Shown: positions 28,907-37,230, counted from the first letter of the stretch. The stretch is DNA of 64,000 nucleotides from Methanothrix thermoacetophila PT (GCF_000014945.1 NC_008553.1:1612001-1676000), one strand, 5' to 3'. Notes: generated by a model from the letters alone, not told the origin. Numbers and translations: made by a program.

Positions 28907-29350
28907 ATGAGACCGCACAGGAAGAACTACGATCTTGAGGCACTCGAGGAGCAGATAGAGGCGCTTCTGGATGCATCGGAGCGAGGCGCAGCTGTAATCG
29001 TCGAAGGGCCGCGCGACAGGGATGCACTTCGCAGGATTGGCGTTCCTGGTCCAATACTGATGTCCTCCCAGAGATCTTGTCTGGAGCTTGCAGAGGAGAG
29101 TGCGAGATCGTATAGTGAGATCGTGCTGATGACCGACTGGGATGCGCGTGGGGAGGAGATCGCCCACAAGATGGAGGAGTTCCTCCGTCCCACTGGAGTC
29201 AGGGTCGATGTGGAGATCAGAAAGCGGCTCAAGATTCTCGTCAGAAAGGAGATAAAGGATGTCGAGAGCCTCTGGATTTTCCTGGAGAGGGCCCGTGAGA
29301 GCCAGGGTCTGAGCGATCTCGGGATACGCGCTGTAAGGCGAGCGACATGA
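28907..29350 (+). CDS. TOPRIM-domain protein (UPF0292 type), copy 1
   Basis: The 147 residues hold a stand-alone TOPRIM fold. VIVEGPRDRDALRRIGV supplies the conserved Glu and LMTDWDARGEEIAHKMEEFL the Asp-x-Asp, the metal-binding residues shared with primases, topoisomerases and OLD/RNase M5 nucleases. The family is found across archaea as short proteins of unknown function, possibly nucleic-acid cleaving. ATG at 28907 is the natural start, four bases after the UPF0235 stop, although an open frame extends back to 28859. The C-terminus (ESLWIFLERARE...GIRAVRRAT) is basic. Confidence 0.85.
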   Translation: MRPHRKNYDLEALEEQIEALLDASERGAAVIVEGPRDRDALRRIGVPGPILMSSQRSCLELAEESARSYSEIVLMTDWDARGEEIAHKMEEFLRPTGVRVDVEIRKRLKILVRKEIKDVESLWIFLERARESQGLSDLGIRAVRRAT

Positions 29351-29375
29351 GACTCAGGGGCTCTGCATCCATGAG

Positions 29376-29392
29376 GGGCGTGTCCGAATAAG
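29376..29392. other. Possible solitary IS end
   Basis: GGGCGTGTCCGAATAAG matches 13 of 17 positions of the left end of the nearby IS (GGGTGTGTCTAATATGC at 34422). No transposase or matching right end is present, so this may be a relic terminus of a related element. It recurs in copies 2 and 3 (36261 and 43146). Confidence 0.3.
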
Positions 29393-29513
29393 GATTAAGT
29401 GTTTCTAATATGCATAAGCGGCAAGCTCCAGATTTCTGGACTCAGCTCACATCCAAACAGGCCCTGGAATACAAGTTGTGGGCCTGGATTACAGAATGCC
29501 GGGAATCGGCGTC

Positions 29514-29632
29514 GCTCTTATCCATATGATGACTTGCCAGAAGGGACACTGGTCCTGCTATGCACTTCTGGCTAACGAATAGGTTTCAGCAACCAGCTTG
29601 TATGTCCTTCAAGTTGCTAGACACGTAAGAGC
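29514..29632 (+). repeat. Dispersed 120-bp element, form A (copy 1)
   Basis: Ends GCTCTTA...TAAGAGC (perfect 7-bp inverted termini). The inside shares TATCCATATGATGACTT and the hairpin arms CAGCAAC...GTTGCT with forms B (32064) and C (52730). It lies in a gene-poor stretch (29351-29804) between the TOPRIM gene and the small unknown gene. Duplicated at 36399-36517 and 43284-43402. Confidence 0.75.
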
Positions 29633-29767
29633 GATCGGCGTTTATTGGCAAAATTGCATGAATCCCGAGGGTCACATGTTGATCTGGATTAACGAGGGCA
29701 CATTGCTCGAAGATCCATGGTTAACATACAGCTCCTCTTCCATCGTGGAATCACTCTGTGAGCCATC

Positions 29768-29775
29768 CTTTTATA
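29768..29775 (+). promoter_or_regulatory. TATA box of the small unknown gene
   Basis: CCTTTTATATCG, with the box about 30 bases before ATG 29805, which supports that start and a nearly leaderless message. Confidence 0.55.
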
Positions 29776-29804
29776 TCGATTGCCCCATACAGCAGAACGG
29801 TGGT

Positions 29805-30176
29805 ATGATGGTGTCCATAAAAGTCGATGCGGATGCGAAGGCCAGGCTGCAGGGCGACGAGAGCCTCGAGAGGTACCCAATAGTCGCAAAGGTTACGGGA
29901 AGCGGGAAGGATGGATCTCTGGGGGTGAGGATATCGAGCGATGGTGAGCCCTTGCCAGCAGCGGTCTCAGTTAATGGAGATGTCGGCATCGATATCAGAG
30001 AGCTTTCGAGCGTTGCGGAGTCCCTTGCGAAGCTCGTCTCTTCCGGTCTCAAGATATCTGATGCTCCGGTTACCGTATCGCTTGAAGAGATTCCGGTTGA
30101 TCTCACCATCTCCGTCTATTCACCCAAAGAGGAGCAGGTCTTCCGGGTCCAGATAAAGGGATCACTGGGTAAATGA
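29805..30176 (+). CDS. Small protein of unknown function, copy 1
   Basis: I do not recognise this family. The 123 residues beginning MMVSIKVDADAKARL look like a soluble beta-rich domain: alternating hydrophobic strands (PIVAKVTGSGKDGSLGVRISS, PVTVSLEEIPVDLTISVYS, QVFRVQIKGSLGK) around a helix (ELSSVAESLAKLVSSG). There are no cysteines, signal peptide or membrane segment. A TATA box 30 bases upstream supports this start rather than the longer frame from 29598, whose first 69 codons run through the dispersed element. It lies between the TOPRIM gene and the export protein on the same strand. Confidence 0.65.
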   Translation: MMVSIKVDADAKARLQGDESLERYPIVAKVTGSGKDGSLGVRISSDGEPLPAAVSVNGDVGIDIRELSSVAESLAKLVSSGLKISDAPVTVSLEEIPVDLTISVYSPKEEQVFRVQIKGSLGK

Positions 30177-30345
30177 GGTTGTGTGAGATCATCATCGATG
30201 TCTCCAGCAATCAATTCCAAATGCTTCATGAATCTCGTCCAGGGCAATCGATTCCTGCAGTCTCATTCAGCTATTCAAGCCAGAGATCGAACAAATTTGT
30301 TATCCGCTATGGAGTTTCAGCCATCCCTTTTATGCTGGAGGTTTT

Positions 30346-30828
30346 ATGATTGAGATTCCGGAATGGGCGATGGTCATGCTGCTGGCAATGTCGCCCATAT
30401 CAGAGCTTTGCGGAGCGATACCCCTGGCGATTGCCTGCGGCTACTCTCCCCTCGAGGCATACGCGATCTCGGTCATTGGGAATCTGATCCCTGTGGCACC
30501 CTTGCTGCTCTTTCTGGGCCCGGTGTCCTCTTTTCTCATGAGATATCCTCCTGGATACCGGTTCTTCACGTGGCTCTTCTCGAGAACCAGAAGGAAATAC
30601 ATCGAGGGCAGGGAAGAGGTTGGTTTTGCCGCCTTGACGCTCTTTGTCGCCATTCCCCTGCCGGTAACCGGTGCCTGGACTGGATGCGTTCTTGCATTTC
30701 TTCTCGGATTCAGGCCACTTCCTGCATTTCTCTCAATAGCACTGGGTGTGCTCATAGCAGGCGTGGTAGTGACAGCAGCCGTCACCGGTGCGTTTGCACT
30801 CTGCCATACGATACAGATGAGCATTTGA
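30346..30828 (+). CDS. Small multidrug-export family membrane protein, copy 1 (Cys22 allele)
   Basis: The 160 residues belong to the COG2426 / Sm_multidrug_ex family, with about four to five membrane segments. The conserved N-terminal motif reads SPISELCGAIPLAIACGY. The family consensus at this point, as I know it, is ELRGAIP, so Cys22 replaces the usual Arg. Further family features are YAISVIGNLIPV, a cytoplasmic loop with basic residues (FSRTRRKYIEGREEVG) and the later hairpin FVAIPLPVTGAWTGCVLAFLLG. Substrates are unknown despite the name. GGAGG lies eight bases before the ATG, and a TATA-like TTTTATG sits at about 30327. Confidence 0.85.
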   Translation: MIEIPEWAMVMLLAMSPISELCGAIPLAIACGYSPLEAYAISVIGNLIPVAPLLLFLGPVSSFLMRYPPGYRFFTWLFSRTRRKYIEGREEVGFAALTLFVAIPLPVTGAWTGCVLAFLLGFRPLPAFLSIALGVLIAGVVVTAAVTGAFALCHTIQMSI

Positions 30829-30855
30829 GAGCAACGTGAACGAGCAGATGTGAGC

Positions 30856-30974
30856 GCTCTTGTTCATCCGATATCCGTCTGCGGAATCGTTGGCCCTGTA
30901 TGCGTTTGCGGATAATGTGTGCTTCCAGCAGGCAGGATTGAGCGAACCTCCAGTTACCAAACACATATGAGCGC
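30856..30974 (+). repeat. Dispersed 120-bp element, form D (copy 1, diverged)
   Basis: Starts GCTCTTGTTCATCCGATAT, shares GGCCCTGTATGCGTT and GTGCTTCCAGCA with forms B and C, and ends near ATGAGC. The CAGCAAC/GTTGCTG hairpin is not preserved, so this is the oldest-looking member. It fills the 165-bp gap between the export protein and the methyltransferase. Repeated at 37741-37859 and 44626-44744. Confidence 0.6.
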
Positions 30975-30993
30975 ATGATGTGCGCTTCAACAC

Positions 30994-31785
30994 TCAATCC
31001 GGCTGCTTCTCAGCCAGAGCCTGCAGCCGCATCATTCTGACGTGTATCATGCCATCGGGAGATGAATAACGATCGATGTAGCGCCTCGCTATCTCCTGGA
31101 CAAATGGAGAGCGCAGCTCCACAGGAAGCCTCTGGAGATAAGGATGCCATGTTGATCTCAGGAAACCCTCGAGCGCCTCGCGGCTGCTGTGCACCATATC
31201 CTTGGGTATGAGTTTCACACTCACGGTGTGGAGACCTGCCGCCGGGATCCACATCTCGTAATCATCAGGTTCGTAGAAGAAGTACGGGAATTGGAAGTCC
31301 TTGAAGTAAGAGGCAAAGCTTTCCTCCAGACACACCTCTGATGTTGTATCCAAAAGCTGAGCCGCGTTTCCCCTGCCGCCACACTGCACGAGCATCCTGC
31401 CGCCGGGAACAAGGCTCCTGTATATGCCTTGCAGGACTGAGAGGTGGTCCCTGATCCAGTGGAGGCAGGCGAATGACACCACTATATCGAACTCCTCATC
31501 GAAGCGGAGGTCGAGTGCGTCACCCTGCTCGAATCTCAGGTTCCTGAAGATCACAGGAGAATACCTGCGCCTCGCGAATGATATCATATCCGGGGAGATG
31601 TCTATTCCGAGGACAGATCCATCAGGCACAAGCTGTGAGATCCGGGCGGTGATCTTTCCATCGCCACAGCCGATATCGAGTATGCGCTCGTCTCCTCTGA
31701 TACTCAGCTCTGAGAGCGCACTCATAGCCCACTCCTGCTGAGCCGAGGAGCACCTCTCGTACTCCTCCGGATCCCATGTGTACAT
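30994..31785 (-). CDS. SAM-dependent class I methyltransferase (trans-aconitate methyltransferase-like), copy 1
   Basis: About 263 residues with class I methyltransferase motifs: I (RILDIGCGDGKITARI), II (VLGIDISPDMISFARRR), then FRFEQGDALDLRF-type spacing and motif IV (EFDIVVSFACLHWIRDHLSVL). A post-motif stretch LVPGGRMLVQCGGRGNAAQLL follows. The pattern is closest to Tam and ubiquinone/menaquinone-type enzymes acting on small acids, but the substrate cannot be read. ATG at 31785 (MYTWDPEEYERC) is preferred: the family begins here and a TATA-like TATTTATC lies about 30 bases upstream. The open frame continues to 31944 through repeat sequence. It is transcribed against its neighbours. Confidence 0.85.
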   Translation of the reverse strand: MYTWDPEEYERCSSAQQEWAMSALSELSIRGDERILDIGCGDGKITARISQLVPDGSVLGIDISPDMISFARRRYSPVIFRNLRFEQGDALDLRFDEEFDIVVSFACLHWIRDHLSVLQGIYRSLVPGGRMLVQCGGRGNAAQLLDTTSEVCLEESFASYFKDFQFPYFFYEPDDYEMWIPAAGLHTVSVKLIPKDMVHSSREALEGFLRSTWHPYLQRLPVELRSPFVQEIARRYIDRYSSPDGMIHVRMMRLQALAEKQPD

Positions 31786-31915
31786 GATATGGTGGTTCAG
31801 ACTCGATCCAGATAAATACACTTCCGATTCTGGAGGATTGATGAGAATCTCCGGCATCCAGGCAGTGAAGCACCGTATAATTCTGTGAGGGATCATGAGA
31901 TCTCCGGACACTCTA

Positions 31916-32025
31916 CGATATCCAGTTACAGACTGCGAATTCACTGCCCACCGGAATTGGGAAAACGTTTATCGTCGCCAGGCTTCTGCGATATCCAGTT
32001 ACAGACTGCAGATTCCCTGCCCACC
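31916..32025. repeat. Pair of 37-bp direct repeats (copy 1)
   Basis: Repeats at 31916-31952 and 31989-32025 share CGATATCCAGTTACAG then ACTGC, and end CTGCCCACC, with three mismatches in 37. The 36 bases between are unrelated. The pair lies in the 490-bp region between the divergent methyltransferase and histidine kinase genes, where operators would be expected. Repeated at 38801-38910 and 45686-45795. Confidence 0.7.
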
Positions 32026-32063
32026 TGTGGTATCATTCCCGGAATCCGAGAAATGCTCAAAAC

Positions 32064-32184
32064 GCTCTTGTGTATTCAGCAACTTAGAGGACATGTAGTC
32101 CGGTTGCTGGAAGCACTCATTCATTCTCCAAGAACGCATGCCGGGGCCATTGTCTTTCCAGAAAGTCACCGTATGGATAAGAGC
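32064..32184 (-). repeat. Dispersed 120-bp element, form B (copy 1)
   Basis: On the minus strand this is nearly identical to form C at 52730: ACAATGGCCCCGGCATGCG, TTCTTGGAGAATGAATGAG, and the hairpin CAGCAAC-C-GGAC-TACAT-GTCC...GTTGCTG. Termini GCTCTT/AAGAGC. Repeated at 38949-39069 and 45834-45954. Confidence 0.8.
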
Positions 32185-32274
32185 TTACTCGAAAATGCAA
32201 AAGATTTAGATAGGATGCTGGAATTTCATATTCTGGGGGCTGAAAAGGAACTCTGAGAGGGGTTCATAATATTC

Positions 32275-34098
32275 ATGAATCGGGGTTATAACGGATCTGA
32301 GGAGGGTGGGCGACCGAACCGCTATTTGACGTTTCGCCGTGCTCTCCTGCTGGGCACGGCTATCCTGATCGTAAGATCCGCGATCGTTCTCTACCTCGAG
32401 GATCAGGAGCAACTGCGCGTAACCATAGATGATATCATTTTCCCGGTGGTCAACGGGCTTGCTGCACTCTCTCTCTTCAGAGCGGCGAGGACCACGAGAT
32501 CAAAGGATGAGATGATGTACATCGCCTGGGCGTTCTTCGCAGTTGCGCAGGTGCTTTACGCCCTTGGAGATGTCCTCTGGAGCATCCTGGAGATCGGATT
32601 GAAGGAGACACCATTTCCGTCGATTGCTGATGGCCCCTACCTCGCATACTATCCTCTTTTCCTCATCGGCGTCCTTCTGCTCCCATCCACCTACCAGAGC
32701 ACCTTCGAGCGCATAAAGTCCCTCCTGGACACGGGTGTTGTGACGATATTCGCAATCCTGATCTTCTGGAGCCTTCTCATCGCACCCACGGTCGCGACGC
32801 TTGAGGAACCAGATCCTCTCGCAAACGCGATCGCGGTCGCGTATCCGGTTGCGGATCTCGTTCTGGCATTCGCCCTCATAGCGCTCATCTTCAGAAGAAT
32901 AGAGCATATAGCGCAACGACCCATCCTGCTTCTGGCAGCAGGCGCTGTTTTCATGATAATAGCGGATTCGAGATTCATGGTTCAGGCTCTGAGAGATGTC
33001 TATGTGCCCGCAACACTCGGCGACAGCTTCTGGCTGATCTCCTACATACTCACCGGACTTGCAGGAGTGCTTCAGGTGGAGACCGTCTGCGTGCCAGTAA
33101 AACCATCTGCAGAGCGACCATCACCTGGGTTCACATGGCCTCTGTACATCCCATACATCTGTGCCATCTCTGCATATGCATTCCTGATCTGGAGCATTGA
33201 ACAAGAGGACGTCAACCTTTATATCCGCCACCACCATCTCGCCGCGGGCGTCGGGATGATAATACTGCTCATAATACTGAGGCAGATAATCGCGATCAAG
33301 GAGAATACGATGCTTTACGCGGCCGCCCAGAAAGAGCTGCATCAGAGGATCGCTTCTGAGCGTGAGAAGGAGCACCTCATAAAAGAGCTTGAGTCCAAGA
33401 CATCGGAGATGGAGAGGTTCATATACACCGTCTCTCACGACCTCAGATCGCCTCTGATCACTGTCAGCGGGTTTCTTGGGTTCCTGAGGGATGATATTGA
33501 GAAGGGCGCATGGGATAAGGTTGGGGAGGACATCGATATACTTGAGGGCGCAATCACGAAGATGGACATGCTGCTCCAAGATACGCTGGAGCTCAGCCGC
33601 ATCGGCCGGATGATGAACCCACCTGAGGACGTGCTATTCTCTGATATCGTCAGAGAGGCTCTGGAGCAGACCTCTGAGAGGATAAGGTCCAGGGGCGTGA
33701 GCGTGGTTGTGACGGGTGACATGCCAGTGGTCCACGTGGACAGGATGAGGGCTGTGGAGGCGCTTGTCAATCTCATAGAGAACAGTGCCAAGTACATGGG
33801 AGATCAGAGGGATCCGAGGATAGAGATTGGATGCATGAGGGACGGTGAAACTGTATTCTATGTAAAAGATAACGGCATCGGGATAGACCCAAAAAACCAC
33901 AAGAGGGTATTCGAGCTCTTCTATAAGGTGGATAACAGATCAGAGGGCGCCGGCGCCGGACTGGCCATCGTCAAAAAGATCATCGAGGTTCATGGTGGCC
34001 GGATATGGATAGAGTCAGAGCTGGGAAGGGGATGCACGGTCTTCTTCACCCTGCCTCTATCGGATAGCTCCATAACTGAGGACGACTCCAATCGGTAG
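32275..34098 (+). CDS. Membrane sensor histidine kinase, copy 1
   Basis: The 607 residues fall into two halves. Residues about 20-350 hold around nine hydrophobic segments with short loops (a 7TM-like or MASE-type sensor, with no extracytoplasmic domain). A coiled-coil linker (KELHQRIASEREKEHLIKELESK) follows. The kinase core has HisKA motif YTVSHDLRSPL (His near residue 390), N box LVNLIENSAKYMG, G1 VKDNGIGID and G2 GAGAGLAIVKKII. It should sense a membrane or small hydrophobic signal and phosphorylate a response regulator not encoded in this window. The kinase core is paralogous to the gene at 2-1105. GAGAGGGG lies about 14 bases before the ATG. Confidence 0.92.
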   Translation: MNRGYNGSEEGGRPNRYLTFRRALLLGTAILIVRSAIVLYLEDQEQLRVTIDDIIFPVVNGLAALSLFRAARTTRSKDEMMYIAWAFFAVAQVLYALGDVLWSILEIGLKETPFPSIADGPYLAYYPLFLIGVLLLPSTYQSTFERIKSLLDTGVVTIFAILIFWSLLIAPTVATLEEPDPLANAIAVAYPVADLVLAFALIALIFRRIEHIAQRPILLLAAGAVFMIIADSRFMVQALRDVYVPATLGDSFWLISYILTGLAGVLQVETVCVPVKPSAERPSPGFTWPLYIPYICAISAYAFLIWSIEQEDVNLYIRHHHLAAGVGMIILLIILRQIIAIKENTMLYAAAQKELHQRIASEREKEHLIKELESKTSEMERFIYTVSHDLRSPLITVSGFLGFLRDDIEKGAWDKVGEDIDILEGAITKMDMLLQDTLELSRIGRMMNPPEDVLFSDIVREALEQTSERIRSRGVSVVVTGDMPVVHVDRMRAVEALVNLIENSAKYMGDQRDPRIEIGCMRDGETVFYVKDNGIGIDPKNHKRVFELFYKVDNRSEGAGAGLAIVKKIIEVHGGRIWIESELGRGCTVFFTLPLSDSSITEDDSNR

Positions 34099-34153
34099 GC
34101 CCCAAACAGCAAGGTCGCTCTCAGGGCGCGGGCTCCGGTCTTCCTGCAGGAGC

Positions 34154-34282
34154 TCACCTTACCCTCTCAACATCATCCGAATGGCATGAAGGACACCTGG
34201 GCCCGACGCCGATTCCCTTGAACTTGTGGCCGCATGAGCGACAGACGTAATCGGTCGGGAAGAACGACTCGGGGTCACCCAT
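34154..34282 (-). CDS. 42-residue zinc-ribbon protein, copy 1
   Basis: A short gene below common length cut-offs. The product begins MGDPESFFPTDYVCRSCGHKF and continues with PRCPSCHSDDVERVR. The two CxxC pairs (Cys14, Cys17, Cys30, Cys33) form a rubredoxin-like zinc ribbon. The ATG is preceded by GGAGGTCC, a good Shine-Dalgarno, and by a GATATATC TATA-like box about 45 bases upstream. Similar tiny zinc ribbons in archaea are of unknown function. It is convergent to the histidine kinase gene. Confidence 0.8.
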   Translation of the reverse strand: MGDPESFFPTDYVCRSCGHKFKGIGVGPRCPSCHSDDVERVR

Positions 34283-34371
34283 GTCCGGAGGACCTCCAAC
34301 TGCGCACACAGATATCACCTCGAAGATATATCACTAAAAATCATTAATTATACTTTTCGGAGGTGACGCTG

Positions 34372-34470
34372 GTGCAGTCAAAGCATGTGCTGCGGGATTT
34401 CATAATGCAAAAGCCAGATGCGGGTGTGTCTAATATGCTAATATTAGAATATGCTGTATTCCAAAGTTAA
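34372..34470 (+). pseudogene. 33-aa ORF cut by the IS (copy 1)
   Basis: It starts like the intact ORF at 48142 (GGAGGTGA then GTG), but after 16 codons (…MQKPD) the frame runs into the IS left end and stops at 34470 with unrelated residues. Confidence 0.6.
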
Positions 34471-35290
34471 GCTAAGATAAATTTTAATATACCATAAAAC
34501 AAGCAAATAACATGCTTAAGAGATGGGATACAAGATTATACGATATTAAGTTAATATTAGAAGTATTTGATTCGTTATCGTTAGATTTGCGATCAATAAA
34601 TGCTCCAAAACCAAAAGTTTATGATTTGGAGACCATAATTAAGGCACTTTTGATAAAAGAGTTTGAGGGGCATTCTTTAAGATCAGCAGAAGTTAGGATT
34701 AAAGAAGTGCTTGGAATAAGAATTGATCATTCAGTTTTGCATTTCTGGGAAAAGAATTTATCTTCAAATATTGAAGAGATATTAAATAAAGTTCTTGAAA
34801 GGTTACAATCAATAGATTATACAGATAGTTTCATTGATTCCACTAAATTCGCAAATAAAAAAAGGATATCATAAAGATACAAGCAATAACCAGGAAAAAT
34901 GAAACGATATTCCCTGTGGAAACGAGGATAAAATCGGAACTAACAGTGCCTGAGGGATCAGGCTATTTATTTGGTGACGGTGAATATGATTCCAGGAAAT
35001 TTTTGAATGATGTTGTAGATAAAGGTTACATGCCTGTTATTAAACCGAGAAAAATAAGTGCCGGTGGTTTTGGATCCAGAATCAGAGATCGGATCTTTAA
35101 TAGAGAAATATACAAACACAGATCAGTTTGTGAAGGATTCTTTGGTGCTTTGACCAATTGGTTTGGAGATAGAATACCATGTTTCCTCGAAGAGACAACT
35201 ATTACAAGGATGCTTCTGAGAGTACTGGCTTATGCATTGAGAATTCTATCAAGATTTAGTATAAAATAAATTTGAATGATAGACACACCC
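34422..35290 (+). mobile_element. Insertion sequence, copy 1 (869 bp, IS5-like DDE type)
   Basis: Bounded by an 11-bp perfect inverted repeat GGGTGTGTCTA / TAGACACACCC. It is strikingly AT-rich compared with all flanking DNA. It holds one transposase reading frame interrupted by a -1 shift. No target duplication brackets it: the left flank is GATGC and the right flank CCCTC, as expected if it sits at a recombination junction rather than a fresh insertion. Family assignment is by size, ends and the DDE spacing only. Confidence 0.88.
34512..35269 (+). CDS. IS transposase, two frames joined by -1 frameshift (copy 1)
   Basis: The first frame (34512-34874) gives 120 residues ending FIDSTKFANKKRIS, with the first catalytic Asp in DST. 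Within a run of seven A residues (about 34856-34862) a -1 slip would continue as KDIIKIQAITRKNETIFPVETRIKSEL into the second frame, whose GTG at 34916 is internal to it. The second frame holds the second Asp (GDGEYDSRKF) and the Glu (HRSVCEGFFGALTNWFGD). The fused product is about 252 residues, a complete DDE transposase. Either this is programmed frameshifting, as in several IS families, or a single-base loss has killed it. Both IS copies are identical here. Confidence 0.82.
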
Positions 35291-35469
35291 CCCTCGAAAG
35301 CCCACCATCACACGAATTTGAAAATACATGTCTTTAAGTGTTATTAATATGAAATAAATTGCTACTATATGCAGAACGGGTATGCTCTTTCGGCGAGCCG
35401 GCTTGAGACCCCTCTTTTGTGAAATCCCTGATAGTCAATTTTTTATCACAATGCTGCGAATATGCAGTT

Positions 35470-35787
35470 GTGAAGACTCTGGACGATGCGATCGAGCGCC
35501 ATCCTGATGGAGTGGTTCTGCATATCGATGTTATACCGGGATCGTCGGAGCTTGTGGTTCCAGCGGGCTTCAACGCCTGGAGGGGCAGCATCGAGGTCAG
35601 GCTTACTGAGAGGGCTGATAAGGGTAAAGCCAACAGACAGCTTCTCCAGGAGATATCCAGGGCGTTTGGGCTCACTCAGGGTGATGTGGAGATAATGAGC
35701 GGCCACAGGAGCCAGAGGAAGGTGGTTCTCATGAGAGGCATCGATGCCGAATCCGTTCTGGCGGCTCTCAGGAGATCGATCAGGTGA
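35470..35787 (+). CDS. UPF0235 family protein, copy 2
   Basis: Sequence identical to the gene at 28585. Here its upstream region begins only 179 bases from the IS right end (35290), so IS-borne promoter activity could reach it, unlike copy 1, which faces purH. Confidence 0.85.
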   Translation: MKTLDDAIERHPDGVVLHIDVIPGSSELVVPAGFNAWRGSIEVRLTERADKGKANRQLLQEISRAFGLTQGDVEIMSGHRSQRKVVLMRGIDAESVLAALRRSIR

Positions 35788-35791
35788 TCGA

Positions 35792-36235
35792 ATGAGACCG
35801 CACAGGAAGAACTACGATCTTGAGGCACTCGAGGAGCAGATAGAGGCGCTTCTGGATGCATCGGAGCGAGGCGCAGCTGTAATCGTCGAAGGGCCGCGCG
35901 ACAGGGATGCACTTCGCAGGATTGGCGTTCCTGGTCCAATACTGATGTCCTCCCAGAGATCTTGTCTGGAGCTTGCAGAGGAGAGTGCGAGATCGTATAG
36001 TGAGATCGTGCTGATGACCGACTGGGATGCGCGTGGGGAGGAGATCGCCCACAAGATGGAGGAGTTCCTCCGTCCCACTGGAGTCAGGGTCGATGTGGAG
36101 ATCAGAAAGCGGCTCAAGATTCTCGTCAGAAAGGAGATAAAGGATGTCGAGAGCCTCTGGATTTTCCTGGAGAGGGCCCGTGAGAGCCAGGGTCTGAGCG
36201 ATCTCGGGATACGCGCTGTAAGGCGAGCGACATGA
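35792..36235 (+). CDS. TOPRIM-domain protein, copy 2
   Basis: Identical to the gene at 28907, with the same four-base spacing to the UPF0235 gene. Confidence 0.85.
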   Translation: MRPHRKNYDLEALEEQIEALLDASERGAAVIVEGPRDRDALRRIGVPGPILMSSQRSCLELAEESARSYSEIVLMTDWDARGEEIAHKMEEFLRPTGVRVDVEIRKRLKILVRKEIKDVESLWIFLERARESQGLSDLGIRAVRRAT

Positions 36236-36398
36236 GACTCAGGGGCTCTGCATCCATGAGGGGCGTGTCCGAATAAGGATTAAGTGTTTCTAATATGCAT
36301 AAGCGGCAAGCTCCAGATTTCTGGACTCAGCTCACATCCAAACAGGCCCTGGAATACAAGTTGTGGGCCTGGATTACAGAATGCCGGGAATCGGCGTC

Positions 36399-36517
36399 GC
36401 TCTTATCCATATGATGACTTGCCAGAAGGGACACTGGTCCTGCTATGCACTTCTGGCTAACGAATAGGTTTCAGCAACCAGCTTGTATGTCCTTCAAGTT
36501 GCTAGACACGTAAGAGC
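36399..36517 (+). repeat. Dispersed element, form A (copy 2)
   Basis: Identical to 29514-29632. Confidence 0.75.
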
Positions 36518-36689
36518 GATCGGCGTTTATTGGCAAAATTGCATGAATCCCGAGGGTCACATGTTGATCTGGATTAACGAGGGCACATTGCTCGAAGATC
36601 CATGGTTAACATACAGCTCCTCTTCCATCGTGGAATCACTCTGTGAGCCATCCTTTTATATCGATTGCCCCATACAGCAGAACGGTGGT

Positions 36690-37061
36690 ATGATGGTGTC
36701 CATAAAAGTCGATGCGGATGCGAAGGCCAGGCTGCAGGGCGACGAGAGCCTCGAGAGGTACCCAATAGTCGCAAAGGTTACGGGAAGCGGGAAGGATGGA
36801 TCTCTGGGGGTGAGGATATCGAGCGATGGTGAGCCCTTGCCAGCAGCGGTCTCAGTTAATGGAGATGTCGGCATCGATATCAGAGAGCTTTCGAGCGTTG
36901 CGGAGTCCCTTGCGAAGCTCGTCTCTTCCGGTCTCAAGATATCTGATGCTCCGGTTACCGTATCGCTTGAAGAGATTCCGGTTGATCTCACCATCTCCGT
37001 CTATTCACCCAAAGAGGAGCAGGTCTTCCGGGTCCAGATAAAGGGATCACTGGGTAAATGA
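36690..37061 (+). CDS. Small protein of unknown function, copy 2
   Basis: Identical to the gene at 29805. Confidence 0.65.
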   Translation: MMVSIKVDADAKARLQGDESLERYPIVAKVTGSGKDGSLGVRISSDGEPLPAAVSVNGDVGIDIRELSSVAESLAKLVSSGLKISDAPVTVSLEEIPVDLTISVYSPKEEQVFRVQIKGSLGK

Positions 37062-37230
37062 GGTTGTGTGAGATCATCATCGATGTCTCCAGCAATCAAT
37101 TCCAAATGCTTCATGAATCTCGTCCAGGGCAATCGATTCCTGCAGTCTCATTCAGCTATTCAAGCCAGAGATCGAACAAATTTGTTATCCGCTATGGAGT
37201 TTCAGCCATCCCTTTTATGCTGGAGGTTTT

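Larger units (their letters stand above)
28406..35290. repeat. Tandem repeat unit, copy 1 (block X plus IS)
   Basis: Unit of 6,885 bp: block X (28406-34421, 6,016 bp) then an 869-bp IS (34422-35290). The first base of X is fixed by comparing the left flank (GGTTG before CCCTCGAAAG) with the start of copies 2 and 3, where IS sequence precedes CCCTCGAAAG. There is no IS at this outer left junction. Reading copies 1 and 2 side by side, I found a single difference (30409 T against 37294 C). Confidence 0.97.

Noticed and set aside
31916-32025. Two-repeat CRISPR array (37-bp repeat, 36-bp spacer)
   Set aside because: Only two imperfect repeats, no cas genes, and an operator-like position between divergent promoters. 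The similar pair near 58 kb has a different sequence, so it is not the same CRISPR family.
32173-32256. 27-codon frame MDKSLLENAKDLDRMLEF just before the kinase
   Set aside because: Looks helical and plausible, but starts inside the dispersed element and has no ribosome site; not enough support.
34422-35290. Composite transposon IS-X-IS
   Set aside because: There is no IS at either outer boundary of the triplication, so X is not bracketed by two ISs as a composite transposon would be.
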